Below are positions 41,888 to 51,348 of a stretch of 64,000 bases of DNA, in pieces (within the stretch, counting starts at the first letter, position 1; every line of letters begins with the position of its first letter). Source of the DNA: Clostridiales bacterium (GTDB lineage Bacteria > Bacillota > Clostridia > TANB77 > CAG-508); NCBI GenBank assembly GCA_003525075.1, contig DQFO01000020.1, forward strand, positions 28,728-92,727, given 5' to 3'. The notes under the pieces were generated by a model. It was not told the origin of the DNA and made no database searches. It was given only the letters and a program-made list of their open reading frames with translations. Position numbers and translations under genes: made by a program.

Positions 41888-43111
41888 CTAGTCTTTATAC
41901 ATTTTTACAATATCATTAAAACTCATTTTAGTGCCATAATTTAAAATTGCATTTGAATAAATTTTTATAGCTATTTTTGCAATTATAATACCTGTTATTA
42001 ATAAGATTACAATTGAAATTATAACATCTGTTGGCTTAGCAAGTCCCATCATTATTCTAAATGGCATACAAAATGGTGATGAAATTGGAAACATTGATGC
42101 AAAAACATTCAATTCACTCGCTGGATTCATCATCGTAAAATATGATAAATAAAATCCTATTACTGCAAGGATTGCAATTGGTCCATTTGCAGATTGAATA
42201 TCTTCTGGTTTACTAACTGTTGAACCTGTTAAAGCATATAACAAAGCATATTCAAAATATCCAAATATAAAATAAATTATTGTTATAATTCCTAAATATG
42301 GTGTTATTTTTGATACATTTATTATTGAATCCAATATACCTGGCTCTAAAAATGTTTTTGCACTAATTAATGCTGTTCCTACTAATAATATCATTTGTAA
42401 TAATCCAACAATTCCTATTCCAAGTGTTTTTCCTAATACAATTGTCTTTGGAGATGTAGATGTTACAAGTGTTTCAATTATTTTTGATGTTTTTTCTGTT
42501 GTAATTGAACTTGATACTTGATATGCACAAAAATATATTGCATAAAATAACACTAATGAAAGTAACATCATAGCATATACATTTCCACTTGCCTCTTCAT
42601 CAGTTTGTTCTAATGCAAATTCAAAATTTGGAGTAATAGATTTCAATTGTTCTTCTGTTAATCCCAATTTATTAATTTGAATATTTGTATATAATGTATT
42701 TAATGTTGAAATAATGTTTTCTGGTACTCCTGACATCATTGTTGCACTTTTTACTATATATTTAATTTTTATATTTTCATCTTGTTTTTCTACTATTATT
42801 GCAGAATCAATTTCTTTATTTTCTATTTTTTCTTTTATTTTTTCATAATCTTCATTTAAAATCTGAATTTCATATCCTGTATCTAAATCTTTTAAACTTT
42901 CAAGTGTTCCTTCAAATACATTTCCAGAATCAATTATTTCAATTTTATTTACATCTGAATCTTTATTTAACATTTTCATAAAATTTGGTATGTTAAATCC
43001 AACTACTATCATTATCAAAAATATTATTGTTGTTATTATAAATGATTTTCTTTGTAGCATATCTTTCATTGTAAACTTTGTTACTATAAATAAATCTTTC
43101 ATTTTATTCAC
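41888..43111 (-). CDS. ABC-2 type permease (NatB-like)
   Basis: 407 aa. One N-terminal helix, a large extracellular loop (about 45-180) and a cluster of five or six helices in the C-terminal half (VYAMMLLSLVLFYAIYFCAY; ISTEKTSKIIETLVTSTSP is the conserved cytoplasmic coupling region; VLGKTLGIGIVGLLQMILLV). This is the NatB/YhaP pattern of Na+ or drug exporters. It overlaps the ATPase gene by eight bases, so the two make one exporter. Confidence 0.88.
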   Translation of the reverse strand: MNKMKDLFIVTKFTMKDMLQRKSFIITTIIFLIMIVVGFNIPNFMKMLNKDSDVNKIEIIDSGNVFEGTLESLKDLDTGYEIQILNEDYEKIKEKIENKEIDSAIIVEKQDENIKIKYIVKSATMMSGVPENIISTLNTLYTNIQINKLGLTEEQLKSITPNFEFALEQTDEEASGNVYAMMLLSLVLFYAIYFCAYQVSSSITTEKTSKIIETLVTSTSPKTIVLGKTLGIGIVGLLQMILLVGTALISAKTFLEPGILDSIINVSKITPYLGIITIIYFIFGYFEYALLYALTGSTVSKPEDIQSANGPIAILAVIGFYLSYFTMMNPASELNVFASMFPISSPFCMPFRIMMGLAKPTDVIISIVILLITGIIIAKIAIKIYSNAILNYGTKMSFNDIVKMYKD

Positions 43112-43994
43112 CCACCTTTTCTATGAAAATATCATTTAATGTTGGCTTCATTATTTCAAATTTATTTATTGTTATTCCTTTTATCACTAATTCTTTTAAT
43201 AATTCATGTGCCTTTTGTTCATCAAATATTTTTACTGTATAACTATAATTTTTTATATTTTCAATTTCAAATCCTAATTTTTCAATATCTGTCTCTATAT
43301 TCTCATTTGTTTCAATTTGAACTCTGTTTGCTGGATATGTATCTTTTATTTCTTTCAAATTACCTTTTATGACTGTTTTTCCTTTATTTAAAATTAATAT
43401 ATCTGAACAAAATTCCTCAATTGTAGACATTTGATGTGCTGACATTATTATGTATTTTCCTTCTTTTACTAAATTAATTATTATATTTTTCAATAATTCA
43501 GTATTCACTGGATCTAATCCACTAAATGGTTCATCCAATACTAATAATTCTGGATTATGTATTACTGCTGTCATAAATTGAATTTTTTGTTGATTTCCTT
43601 TTGATAATTTTTCTGCTGGTTTATCTAAATATTCTTCCACTTTTAATTTTTTTGCCCAATTTTTTATTGCTCCATCTGCTTCTTCTTTTTTCATTCCTTT
43701 TAATTCAGCAAAATACATTAATTGATTATATATTTTTGTTTTTGGATAAACTCCTCTTTCTTCTGGTAGATAGCCAAAGTTAACTGATTTTCTATCTACT
43801 GCTTTCCCATTCCAAGTTATCTCACCACTATCTTTTTTTATTATTCCTAATAACATTCTTATTGTAGTTGTTTTTCCTGCTCCATTTGTTCCTAATAATC
43901 CAAATACTCCTGGCTTATTTAGTTCAAATGAAATATTATCTACTGCTCTTTTTCCTACAAATGTTTTAGAAACATTTTTTAAAACTAATCCCAA
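43104..43994 (-). CDS. ABC exporter ATPase (NatA-like)
   Basis: 296 aa. Walker A GTNGAGKTT, Q-loop region FGYLPEERGVY, signature LSKGNQQK, Walker B LLVLDEPFSGLD and switch His in MSAHQM. The C-terminal ~75 residues are the extra domain common in NatA/YhaQ proteins. Drives the permease encoded by the next gene. AAAGGGGA site. The exported substrate is not predictable from sequence. Confidence 0.93.
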   Translation of the reverse strand: MGLVLKNVSKTFVGKRAVDNISFELNKPGVFGLLGTNGAGKTTTIRMLLGIIKKDSGEITWNGKAVDRKSVNFGYLPEERGVYPKTKIYNQLMYFAELKGMKKEEADGAIKNWAKKLKVEEYLDKPAEKLSKGNQQKIQFMTAVIHNPELLVLDEPFSGLDPVNTELLKNIIINLVKEGKYIIMSAHQMSTIEEFCSDILILNKGKTVIKGNLKEIKDTYPANRVQIETNENIETDIEKLGFEIENIKNYSYTVKIFDEQKAHELLKELVIKGITINKFEIMKPTLNDIFIEKVGE

Positions 43995-44101
43995 TTTATT
44001 TTCCCCTTTCTTATAATTGATGTTTTTATTATATCATACTTTTAATTTTTTTTCTATTGTTTTAATCTAATTGGTCATTTAGGAATGATAAGTGCAAAAA
44101 A

Positions 44102-44120
44102 AAGAAGCTCTATGCTTCTT
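44102..44120 (-). terminator. Terminator at the end of the CmpB-family gene
   Basis: AAGAAGC-ATAGA-GCTTCTT followed by eight T on the minus strand; overlaps the stop codon. Confidence 0.8.
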
Positions 44121-44819
44121 TTCTGATTTGTCTCTTTATATCTTCTAATTTTTCTTTCAAAGTCCACTTTTTAAATTGAACTTTTTCTTTTATATTAGGG
44201 AATGCATTTACCAATCTTCTATATAATCTAGATTTATTATGTATAATATTTTTAACCTTTTCAGAAATTTCAATTGTATCATCTTTAATTTCATTTGATA
44301 CCTTTTTCAAGTTAAGTATAATCTTATATGATACAATATTATCAACTAAATGAACTACCAATAATGCTCCAATCAATACATTTTGTACCATACTTGGTAT
44401 CATTTTTAAATGTTTTATTATAAATGGATTTGTTACATATATTATTACACAACTTGCTAATCCAAATAATACTAAATTTTCTAAACAAACTCTACCATTA
44501 ATATTAAATTTTCTTTGACTATAATCCCACCATCTTGCCTTAAATATTATTTCCATAAAATAACTTGTAAAATATTCTAGAAAACCACATATTATTATTG
44601 ACATAAAGAATGTTACTATTATATCATTTTGATATTTTTGTAATAACAAGCTTACTAATACTACTCCATATCCATATATTGGACAAACAGGCCCAATTAA
44701 AAACCTCTATTTACAAACTTTTTATTTCTTATTGAAATTGATGTTGTTTCCATTATCCATCCAGCAAAAGCATATATGAAAAATACTAGTACATATATTT
44801 TTACTTCGTCAATATTCAT
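44110..44819 (-). pseudogene. CmpB-type putative ABC permease (PF06541-like), frameshifted
   Basis: An integral membrane protein of about 235 aa in two frames. ATG 44819 (AGGAG site) opens with MNIDEVKIYVLVFFIYAFAG followed by RNKKFVNRGF, then a stop. The other frame gives LIGPVCPIYGYGVVLVSLLL and runs on through FARWWDYS-like KARWWDYSQRKFNINGRVCL to 44110. A run of five A (44699-44703, plus strand) where six would restore the frame explains the break. The restored joint FVNRGFLIGPVCPIYGYG is the family signature. Homopolymer slippage or sequencing error is likely. Role unknown. Immediately follows the YihY gene. Confidence 0.8.
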
Positions 44820-44820
44820 C

Positions 44821-45636
44821 CTAATTCTCCTTTTTTTGGTTTAATATTTTATTTAATTCTGCTCCTAAAAATAATGCATAGAAACATGAATATGTCCACA
44901 TCATTATTAACATTACTGTTGTTAAACTTCCATATGTTATTGAAAATCCTTTAAATATCGTTAAATATCTTGAAAATACAAATGAAATTACATTTAATGC
45001 TATTGCTCCAAATATTGCCCCATATACTTGAGTTTTTAATGCCATTTTATGTTTTGGCATAAATTTATATAATAATATAAATACAATAAATGTTACAAAA
45101 ATCAATCCAATTTCTGTTACTATTGATGAAACCAAATTGTAATTTTCTAATGTTCCAAATTTTTCTTTTATTATACTTATAATTCCATTGCCAAATACTA
45201 ATAATGTTAGTCCTATTACAATCAATACTATAAATACTATTGTTTCAATAACTGCTTTTATTCTTGTATATAAATATGATGTTTCTTCTTTATCGTCTGT
45301 ATTATACACAATCTGTAATCCTTTTGTCAATGCATATAATCCTTTTCCTGCTGCCCAAATTGTAAATATTACTGAAATTGAAATTGTTCCTATTGATTTT
45401 GAGTACACTTCCTGTACAATACCTAATATCATTTCACTCATACTTGATGGAATTATTTTAGAAATTACATCAAATAATGTTTGTGGCTCAACTCCTGTAT
45501 ATTGTATAAGTGTTATTACTAACATTATAAATGGTATAAATGATAATATTGTATAATATGCACATTGTGCTGAACTTTCGCTTATATGATCTTCTTTCAT
45601 ATTTTTAGATAATTCACTGATTTTTTCTCTTATCAT
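44821..45636 (-). CDS. YihY/BrkB family membrane protein
   Basis: 271 aa with six membrane helices. Family phrases: SESSAQCAYYTILSFIPFIM, SIGTISISVIFTIWAAGKGL YALTKGLQIVYN, GSLTTVMLIMMWTYSCFYALFLGAELN. The family was once called ribonuclease BN in error; its real function is unknown, with suggested roles in envelope stress or transport. Coupled to the CmpB-type gene (one base apart). Confidence 0.9.
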   Translation of the reverse strand: MIREKISELSKNMKEDHISESSAQCAYYTILSFIPFIMLVITLIQYTGVEPQTLFDVISKIIPSSMSEMILGIVQEVYSKSIGTISISVIFTIWAAGKGLYALTKGLQIVYNTDDKEETSYLYTRIKAVIETIVFIVLIVIGLTLLVFGNGIISIIKEKFGTLENYNLVSSIVTEIGLIFVTFIVFILLYKFMPKHKMALKTQVYGAIFGAIALNVISFVFSRYLTIFKGFSITYGSLTTVMLIMMWTYSCFYALFLGAELNKILNQKKEN

Positions 45637-45699
45637 AAATTTCTCCTGAAATTTTTATATTTTAATTTAAAAAATATGGTGTTATTATATATTATAATC

Positions 45700-45728
45700 T
45701 TGGTTTTTTCAAGCTTTTATGTTATACT
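45700..45728 (+). promoter_or_regulatory. Promoter of ytqA, predicted to give a leaderless mRNA
   Basis: TTGGTT (45700-45705), 17 bases, TATACT (45723-45728); the ATG at 45738 is only nine bases after the -10, and there is no ribosome site. Confidence 0.55.
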
Positions 45729-45737
45729 ATTTTTATT

Positions 45738-46670
45738 ATGGAAAATTTAGAAAGATATAAACATTTAAATAAATATTTGAAAGATAAATTTGGTGAAAGA
45801 ACTTTAAAAATTTGTATTGATGGTGGATTTTCTTGTCCAAATAGAGATGGTTCTATTAGTAATGGTGGATGTATTTTTTGTAGTGAACGTGGTTCTGGTG
45901 ATCATATAAAATTCACCTCTAATTCTTGCAATGTTGAAAGCTTTATTTCAGACCAAGTAAAAAATTATTTTACAACATATAAAGCAGAAAGAGCAAATAA
46001 ATTTATAGCATATTTTCAAAATTTTACTAATACTTATGATTCTATTTCTAATCTAAAACTTAAATATAATTCTGCTTTAATTGATGATAGAATTGTAGCT
46101 CTTGCTATTGCAACTCGCCCTGATTGTATTAATGAAGATGTTTGCAAATTATTAAAATCTTATTGTGATAAATATTATGTTTGGGTTGAACTTGGTTTAC
46201 AAACCTCTAATGATGAAACTGGTAAATTAATTAACAGAGGTTACTCTTCACAACAATTTTCTAAAGCTGTCGATTTACTTAATAAGTATAATATTGATGT
46301 TGTTACACATATTATGGTTGGGCTACCAAATGAGTCTTTTGATGATATAAAAAATACTGTTAATTTTGTTAATAATCATAATATTCAAGGTTTGAAAATT
46401 CATTGTACATATGTTGTTGAAAACACTGTTTTAGCTAGTATGTATTATAATGGAACATATACTCCTATTTCTCTTGAATATTATTTAGAATGTGCTGGAT
46501 ATATTTTATCACATATTAATCCTAATATTGTTATTCATCGTATTTCTGGTGATGCTCCTAAAGATTTACTCGTTGCTCCAGATTGGAATTCTCATAAAAA
46601 ATGGATTATGAATGGTCTTGACAAATATCTCCGTGATAATGATTTGTGGCAAGGAAAATATTATATATAA
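45738..46670 (+). CDS. ytqA: YtqA-type radical SAM protein (TIGR01212 family)
   Basis: 310 aa. Begins ERYKHLNKYLKDKFGERTLK, the family start. Cluster cysteines C33, C45 and C48 (CX11CX2C, in SCPNRDG...GGCIFC). Later family phrases are YFQNFTNTYDSI, VALAIATRPDCINEDV, YVWVELGLQTSNDET and HRISGDAPKDLLVAPDW. The fold is Elp3-like, and family members may act on tRNA or sulfur-containing cofactors, but the reaction is unknown. The N-terminus is well supported by homology in spite of the missing ribosome site. Confidence 0.93.
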   Translation: MENLERYKHLNKYLKDKFGERTLKICIDGGFSCPNRDGSISNGGCIFCSERGSGDHIKFTSNSCNVESFISDQVKNYFTTYKAERANKFIAYFQNFTNTYDSISNLKLKYNSALIDDRIVALAIATRPDCINEDVCKLLKSYCDKYYVWVELGLQTSNDETGKLINRGYSSQQFSKAVDLLNKYNIDVVTHIMVGLPNESFDDIKNTVNFVNNHNIQGLKIHCTYVVENTVLASMYYNGTYTPISLEYYLECAGYILSHINPNIVIHRISGDAPKDLLVAPDWNSHKKWIMNGLDKYLRDNDLWQGKYYI

Positions 46671-46700
46671 ATAAAAAACACCTTTCGGTGTTTTTTATTT
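46669..46700. terminator. Bidirectional terminator between ytqA and the Gly-rich gene
   Basis: AAATAAAAAACACC-TTTC-GGTGTTTTTTATTT. Confidence 0.9.
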
Positions 46701-48483
46701 ATATTCTGATATTGGTTTTAATATTCCATTACTTTGTTCAAGATTTCCTGCTCCAGAACCTATTCCCTGACCATATTGTGTTTTTTTAGTTGACGTTTGC
46801 TCTGTCATTTTTACATTGACTGTTTTTCCACTTGAATCTCCACAATAAGTAATTCCTCTTTTTGAACATTCTTCTTGTGACATATGTTGATTTGTATGAT
46901 ATGTTGCTCTTATTGTTCCTGCTTGAGCAAATATTTTAGCTGGTATAAATTTTTCTCCATTTTGCTTTTGAACTACCTTTGCAATTTCTTTAGTAAGTGT
47001 TCCTTCTGGATTATATTCATAATATATTGTTGTATAATCTTTATTGGTTATTCTATCTCCATTATAGGCATTTATTTTATCTAAACTTTTATAATATATT
47101 TGACCTCCAGCTCCTGCAGTTCCTCCTGAACCTGAAAAATCTCTATACCATTCTGAATTTCCAAACCACATTCCACCTTGATTAAAATATGCAACTAATC
47201 CATTACTTCTTGCAGAACCTTTACTATAATAGCCACCACTAGATCCAATTGAACCATATCCTCCAACAGATCCCATTCCATTATTTCCAGCTTGTATACT
47301 ATTTTCTCCATTTCCAGATGTATATCCTCCAGCCGGACAAGCATGATCGCCACCTCCGTCCGCCAGCACCTCCACCGCCAATTCCAGCGGCTGGATATCC
47401 ACCAGCTCCTGATCCACTATTATTTGTTGAATCATATCCGCCAGCTCCACCTGCTCCTCCATAAGCATAAATTTCTAATTCATCATATATGCATAATGTT
47501 CCGCAATTTTCTCCGGCCTTTCCATCACTTCCACTATTAGTATCTAATCTTGGTGTAAATGTTGTTCCAGCTTGTCCGCCATCTCCTCCATTTCCACCAA
47601 TTCCGGCACCGGCTCCACCGCCGCCACCTCCGCCTCTATTTCCTGATGTACTTCCTCCTCCAGTTCCTGCATTTCCACCATAGGCTATTAATTTACCTTT
47701 TCCATATAGATTAAGAGTTGCTCCCTCTGGTAAATGGATACCAGCATATCCTCCTTTTCCTCCTTCAGCTCCTAATGCATTTCCTGTTGTTCCTTCGGCT
47801 CCATATCCACTATCTACATTCATTGTTACACCTTTACATATATATAGATTTAATGTAGCTCCTGGATGAATATCTACTGCACTTCTTGTCATACCAGCAT
47901 TTGTTAATGACATGTCTTGTGTTACATACATCGTTACATTTCCACCTAAGATTTCAAGATTAAATGGATCATTGATTTCATCAAAAAACATTAGTGTTGA
48001 TGATTCACCTTCATTAAGCTTAAATTTCATTGAGTTATCTCTTAATGAATAAAATTCTTCTCTTGTTACTACTGTTACCCCTGGTATTATTTCTCCTAAT
48101 TCTGTTCCCATTTCAGTTACTGTATAAAATTCATTTTCTCTTCTAACGAAAAAATATCTTTCGTCTTTTTTTATTACCATTTTTAATTCATCATCGATAA
48201 TATAAAATCTAAATTCGTCAATGTCTCCACTTCTTACTTTTGATTCTAAATATTGTGATATTGTTTCTTCATCTTTTTCTCCTATATTATAGTCCATAAA
48301 CATAAGTTGCAAACTTTCAAGTGTTTGCGCATTTTTTTGTGCATCTCTGGCCTTTTTGGCATTTGTAGTTATTCCACTGTTTCCTGTTAATGCTGATATT
48401 GTTACTCCTGCTAATATTAGCATTATTATTATTGTTACTGCTAATGCAATTAGTGTTACCCCTTTATTTTCTTTTGTTTTCAT
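46695..48483 (-). pseudogene. Pilin-like N-terminus with Gly-rich surface domain, frameshifted
   Basis: About 595 aa in two frames. The N-terminus (NKGVTLIALAVTIIIMLILA) is a type IV pilin-like leader and hydrophobic helix, ending in GVTISALTG. A region of beta-helix-like sequence follows (about 150-230), then a Gly-rich, collagen-like or silk-like region (GGGGGGAGAGIGGNGGDGG). At 47358 one extra C on the coding strand breaks the frame inside the Gly-rich part. The other frame continues GGGDHACPAGGYTSGNGENS and on to TEQTSTKKTQYGQGIGSGAG and a stop at 46695. If intact it would be a surface or secreted filament-like protein. No pilus assembly genes are nearby. The G+C-rich Gly codons make sequencing errors plausible. 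Confidence 0.75.
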
Positions 48484-48667
48484 ATGTTTCTCCTTTTTTC
48501 ATTAAGTAACATACTTAATAATTTTTATTTAATTAAATATTATCAATAAAAACTATTAAAGTCAATAAAAAGTATATATTCATTAAATTAATTTAAAAAT
48601 ATAAAGAATTCAATAATACTGAAAATTCAATAACTGTTACAATTATGCAAAACATTAAGTATTGTGC

Positions 48668-50086
48668 TTAACGATTTTTATTTTTATATGAATTTACTTT
48701 AAATTCATTCTTTTTATCAAATTTTATTTCAACTATTTTTGTATAATTATCTTCTTTTGGTTCATTTAATTCCTCAATAATTAAACTTGCATTACACTTT
48801 CTTAATGTATCAAATGTATTCATGAATCCCATTCCTGTACCACCTTCATTTTTATATGTAGTACATGGCTTTTTTCCTAAATTTTCTAATACTTCTTTTG
48901 GAAATTCAACTCCTGAATCATAAATATATAATCCATAATTTCCGTCAATATCACCTAATCTTACTAATATACTTTTATTTATATTTTCTGTATGATTAAT
49001 TGCAATTATTGCATCTTTTATATGATCTGCTAAAAGAGTTTCTAAATCTTCTTTATTTATAAGATTGTTAATCATATAATATATATTTCCTGTAATTTTT
49101 AATGTAAAATCTATTTTATTCTTTATACATTCTATTTGCATATATTTTAACATATCATCTATGTTTTCTATTCCAGTTTTGTCTAATTCGATTACCTCTT
49201 TCTTATTATATATTTCACTATTTAACTTTTCTAATCTTACTTTTACTTTTACTGCTTCTTCTGTACTTATTTCTGATTTCATTATTATCTCTTCTAATTT
49301 ACGTTCTAATGATTTCTGCTTATGAACTATTGTATGTCTTTTTTTACTGATTTCTATATTCTCATTTTCTAATTCCTGAATTTCTTTATTTTTCTTTTCT
49401 AATTCTTCTTTGGTTTCTTTTAAGTCTTTTATTAACATTTGTTGCTTATAATATAATTGAAGTGATTTTTGAATTGTTATTAACATTAGTATTCCTAATA
49501 TAATAAATATACAAAAATAGTTATTTATTGATACTATTATTTTGTTTGAGAATATTATGCCTATAAATAATATTCCTACACTTATTGTTAATATTAATAA
49601 TTCGATATATTCATTGTTTAAATTGTTTTGCAATGAAATTATACCATATTTAAATCTCTTAAGATTAAAAATACTAAATAAAATTATGCTATCAATAATA
49701 ATTATTATTACTAAATTCATCATATCACTACTTGAATATAGAAATACTTTTTTAATCATAAACATTATTATTAAAGCAAAAAAATATATTAAATAATTAA
49801 AAGCTAAACTTACTATAACTAAAAACAGATTATATCCCAATTTTTTCTGAGTTATCGAACTGGAAATAAAACTCATAAAAAATATCAGAGTAACTGTACT
49901 ACAAAAAAAGTCTGTCTTATAATTTATGATTTCTACTATAGGAACTAAGAGAATTAACAATATATATCCAAAAATCTTATTTCTAGAAAAATAATTTTTT
50001 TCATTTATAACCTTAAAGATTGTAATTTGTGTCACCAAAACTATAAATAGTTTTCTTATTAATTCTATTTCATTGAAAAACTTCAT
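48668..50086 (-). CDS. Agr-type membrane sensor histidine kinase (GHKL ATPase)
   Basis: 472 aa from the ATG five bases behind AAAGGAAA. Six or seven membrane helices (residues 1-200), a coiled-coil linker with the candidate phospho-His (KRHTIVHKQ), then a GHKL ATPase domain: N-box region LLADHIKDAIIAINHT, G1 YIYDSGVEF and G2 GGTGMGFMNTF. The N-box Asn of ordinary kinases is replaced by His or Lys here, so kinase activity may be weak. The layout is that of peptide-sensing AgrC-like kinases, but no agrB or agrD is nearby. It has its own promoter. The partner is the regulator at 50557-51348, and a micro-ORF lies between. Confidence 0.85.
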   Translation of the reverse strand: MKFFNEIELIRKLFIVLVTQITIFKVINEKNYFSRNKIFGYILLILLVPIVEIINYKTDFFCSTVTLIFFMSFISSSITQKKLGYNLFLVIVSLAFNYLIYFFALIIMFMIKKVFLYSSSDMMNLVIIIIIDSIILFSIFNLKRFKYGIISLQNNLNNEYIELLILTISVGILFIGIIFSNKIIVSINNYFCIFIILGILMLITIQKSLQLYYKQQMLIKDLKETKEELEKKNKEIQELENENIEISKKRHTIVHKQKSLERKLEEIIMKSEISTEEAVKVKVRLEKLNSEIYNKKEVIELDKTGIENIDDMLKYMQIECIKNKIDFTLKITGNIYYMINNLINKEDLETLLADHIKDAIIAINHTENINKSILVRLGDIDGNYGLYIYDSGVEFPKEVLENLGKKPCTTYKNEGGTGMGFMNTFDTLRKCNASLIIEELNEPKEDNYTKIVEIKFDKKNEFKVNSYKNKNR

Positions 50087-50107
50087 ATATGTTTCCTTTC
50101 CAAATAT

Positions 50108-50136
50108 ATTATAACGCAAAAATAAAAGATAGGCAA
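50108..50136 (-). promoter_or_regulatory. Promoter of the kinase gene
   Basis: Minus strand TTGCCT (50131-50136), 17 bases, TATAAT (50108-50113). Confidence 0.6.
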
Positions 50137-50163
50137 TATAAGTATCTTCTTATATTGTCTACC
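50129..50163 (-). terminator. Terminator of the Trp-rich peptide gene
   Basis: GTAGACAATATAAG / CTTATATTGCCTAT hairpin, then TTTTATTTTTG on the minus strand, 22 bases after the peptide stop codon. Confidence 0.8.
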
Positions 50164-50185
50164 TCATTTTAGGTTCTAATATTTT

Positions 50186-50236
50186 TTAGCCCCACCATTT
50201 TCTAATCCATTCCATTAATTCGTCCCACCAGTCCAT
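50186..50236 (-). CDS. 16-aa Trp-rich amphipathic peptide between kinase and regulator
   Basis: MDWWDELMEWIRKWWG: five Trp in 16 residues, an acidic first half and a basic second half, so a short membrane-active amphipathic helix. The ATG stands behind AAAGGTGGTGG. The unit is bounded by the terminator of the regulator gene upstream (50524-50558) and its own terminator downstream (50129-50163), so it must have its own promoter. A TATTAT-like -10 is visible near 50290 on the minus strand, but the -35 is weak. No signal peptide or processing site is needed at this size; export could be leaderless, as for small modulin-like peptides. No homologue recognised. The 320 bases between it and the regulator gene hold no other gene. 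Confidence 0.6.
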   Translation of the reverse strand: MDWWDELMEWIRKWWG

Positions 50237-50523
50237 AGTTTTTCCACCACCTTTTTATCTTTTGTGCTCGGTCCATATTGTTTTGCTATAATAAAAATAT
50301 CACCATAAGCCTTAAATCAAGCGATTTTTAGTGATAGAAAAACATCTATTAATTTTGTATTTTTTAAATTTTTTTAGTTTGACTTTTGTAATTTTTTGTT
50401 ATTTTTAACATATTCTATTAATTTTTTTTAATATATAATTTTCGTTCTTTGAATTTTCTAGCCACAATTTTTTCCTATAAAAAATTATTCAATACTATTT
50501 TTTCTTACCAATTTAAACAAAAA

Positions 50524-50558
50524 AATAAAAGGACAGATTTTTAATCAGTCCTTTTATT
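50524..50558 (-). terminator. Terminator of the Spo0A-like regulator gene
   Basis: AATAAAAGGAC/GTCCTTTTATT stem followed by TTTTTTG on the minus strand; contains the stop codon. Confidence 0.88.
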
Positions 50559-51348
50559 AAATCATCATTTTTATTTTATCTTTATAATAATATATAAACT
50601 CCATTGGAGTTGGTACTCCAGTTTCATAATTAACTCTTGCAGTATAATGTTTAGTTAAATCTTCAACAGGAGTAATTCTCCATGCATGAAAGATTGCATT
50701 TTGTATTCCATTTGTAATTGTTGTTGCAGATTTTTTATGTATTTTTGATAAATATGCTATAAGATTAGAATTATCATTATCGTTTTCAATCAAATATAAA
50801 ATTGCATCATGAATATATTGTTTTCCTTTTAATTTTGAAGTTATTCCAACTAATTCTAATTCTTTATTTATACAACTTGAAATCTTACTTTTCCTATCTT
50901 TTAATACCTCTTCTACATTCTTTTGCGTACTTTGAACATTCTCTGCTTGTCTCATACTTATAAAATGATTCAATACTAAATTTGCAGAATAATTTGGATG
51001 ATCTTTATACAATATAAAATCAACACCTTCTCTATGTAAAATATCATATGTTCTTTTCGAATTAACATGTGTTGTAACTATTACTATTGGCATATATTCT
51101 AAATTTAGAGCTTGTAAGTTTGTAACAAAATCCAAAGAATCTACATTGCCAGATGAACTATTATTCAGCTCTAAATCCAAAACAATTCCTTCTGGCCTTA
51201 ATGTTTTAGCATATCTTAATCCATCTATGTCTGAATCTGTTATTGCAACAATTTCTATATCATTTCTAGTTTTCGCACACTCAATAAAATTGTTACAATC
51301 ATTAATATCATCCTCTATAATCAAAATTTTCATAGGTTTTGCTTCCAT
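50557..51348 (-). CDS. Response regulator with Spo0A-C-like DNA-binding domain
   Basis: 263 aa. Receiver domain with acidic pair in IIEDD, phospho-acceptor Asp58 (GIVLDLEL) and Lys in FILYKDHPN. The output domain (about 160-263) matches the Spo0A_C pattern in spacing: NKELELVGITSKLKGKQYIH, DAILYLIENDN, then the helix-turn-helix SATTITNGIQNAIFHAWR, and GVPTPMEFIYYYKDKIK at the end. It therefore resembles a divergent Spo0A but lacks the GYTISAAKGKPTNSEF phrase and the sporulation context. It probably regulates genes near the kinase or the peptide. AAAGGAA site. A TTCGACG at about 51437, one base off a 0A box, lies upstream. Confidence 0.85.
   Translation of the reverse strand: MEAKPMKILIIEDDINDCNNFIECAKTRNDIEIVAITDSDIDGLRYAKTLRPEGIVLDLELNNSSSGNVDSLDFVTNLQALNLEYMPIVIVTTHVNSKRTYDILHREGVDFILYKDHPNYSANLVLNHFISMRQAENVQSTQKNVEEVLKDRKSKISSCINKELELVGITSKLKGKQYIHDAILYLIENDNDNSNLIAYLSKIHKKSATTITNGIQNAIFHAWRITPVEDLTKHYTARVNYETGVPTPMEFIYYYKDKIKMMI

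Noticed and set aside
47340..47700. Repetitive G+C-rich tract, considered as a CRISPR or satellite array
   Set aside because: The repeat is irregular and explained by Gly codons of the surface protein; there are no spacers of constant length.
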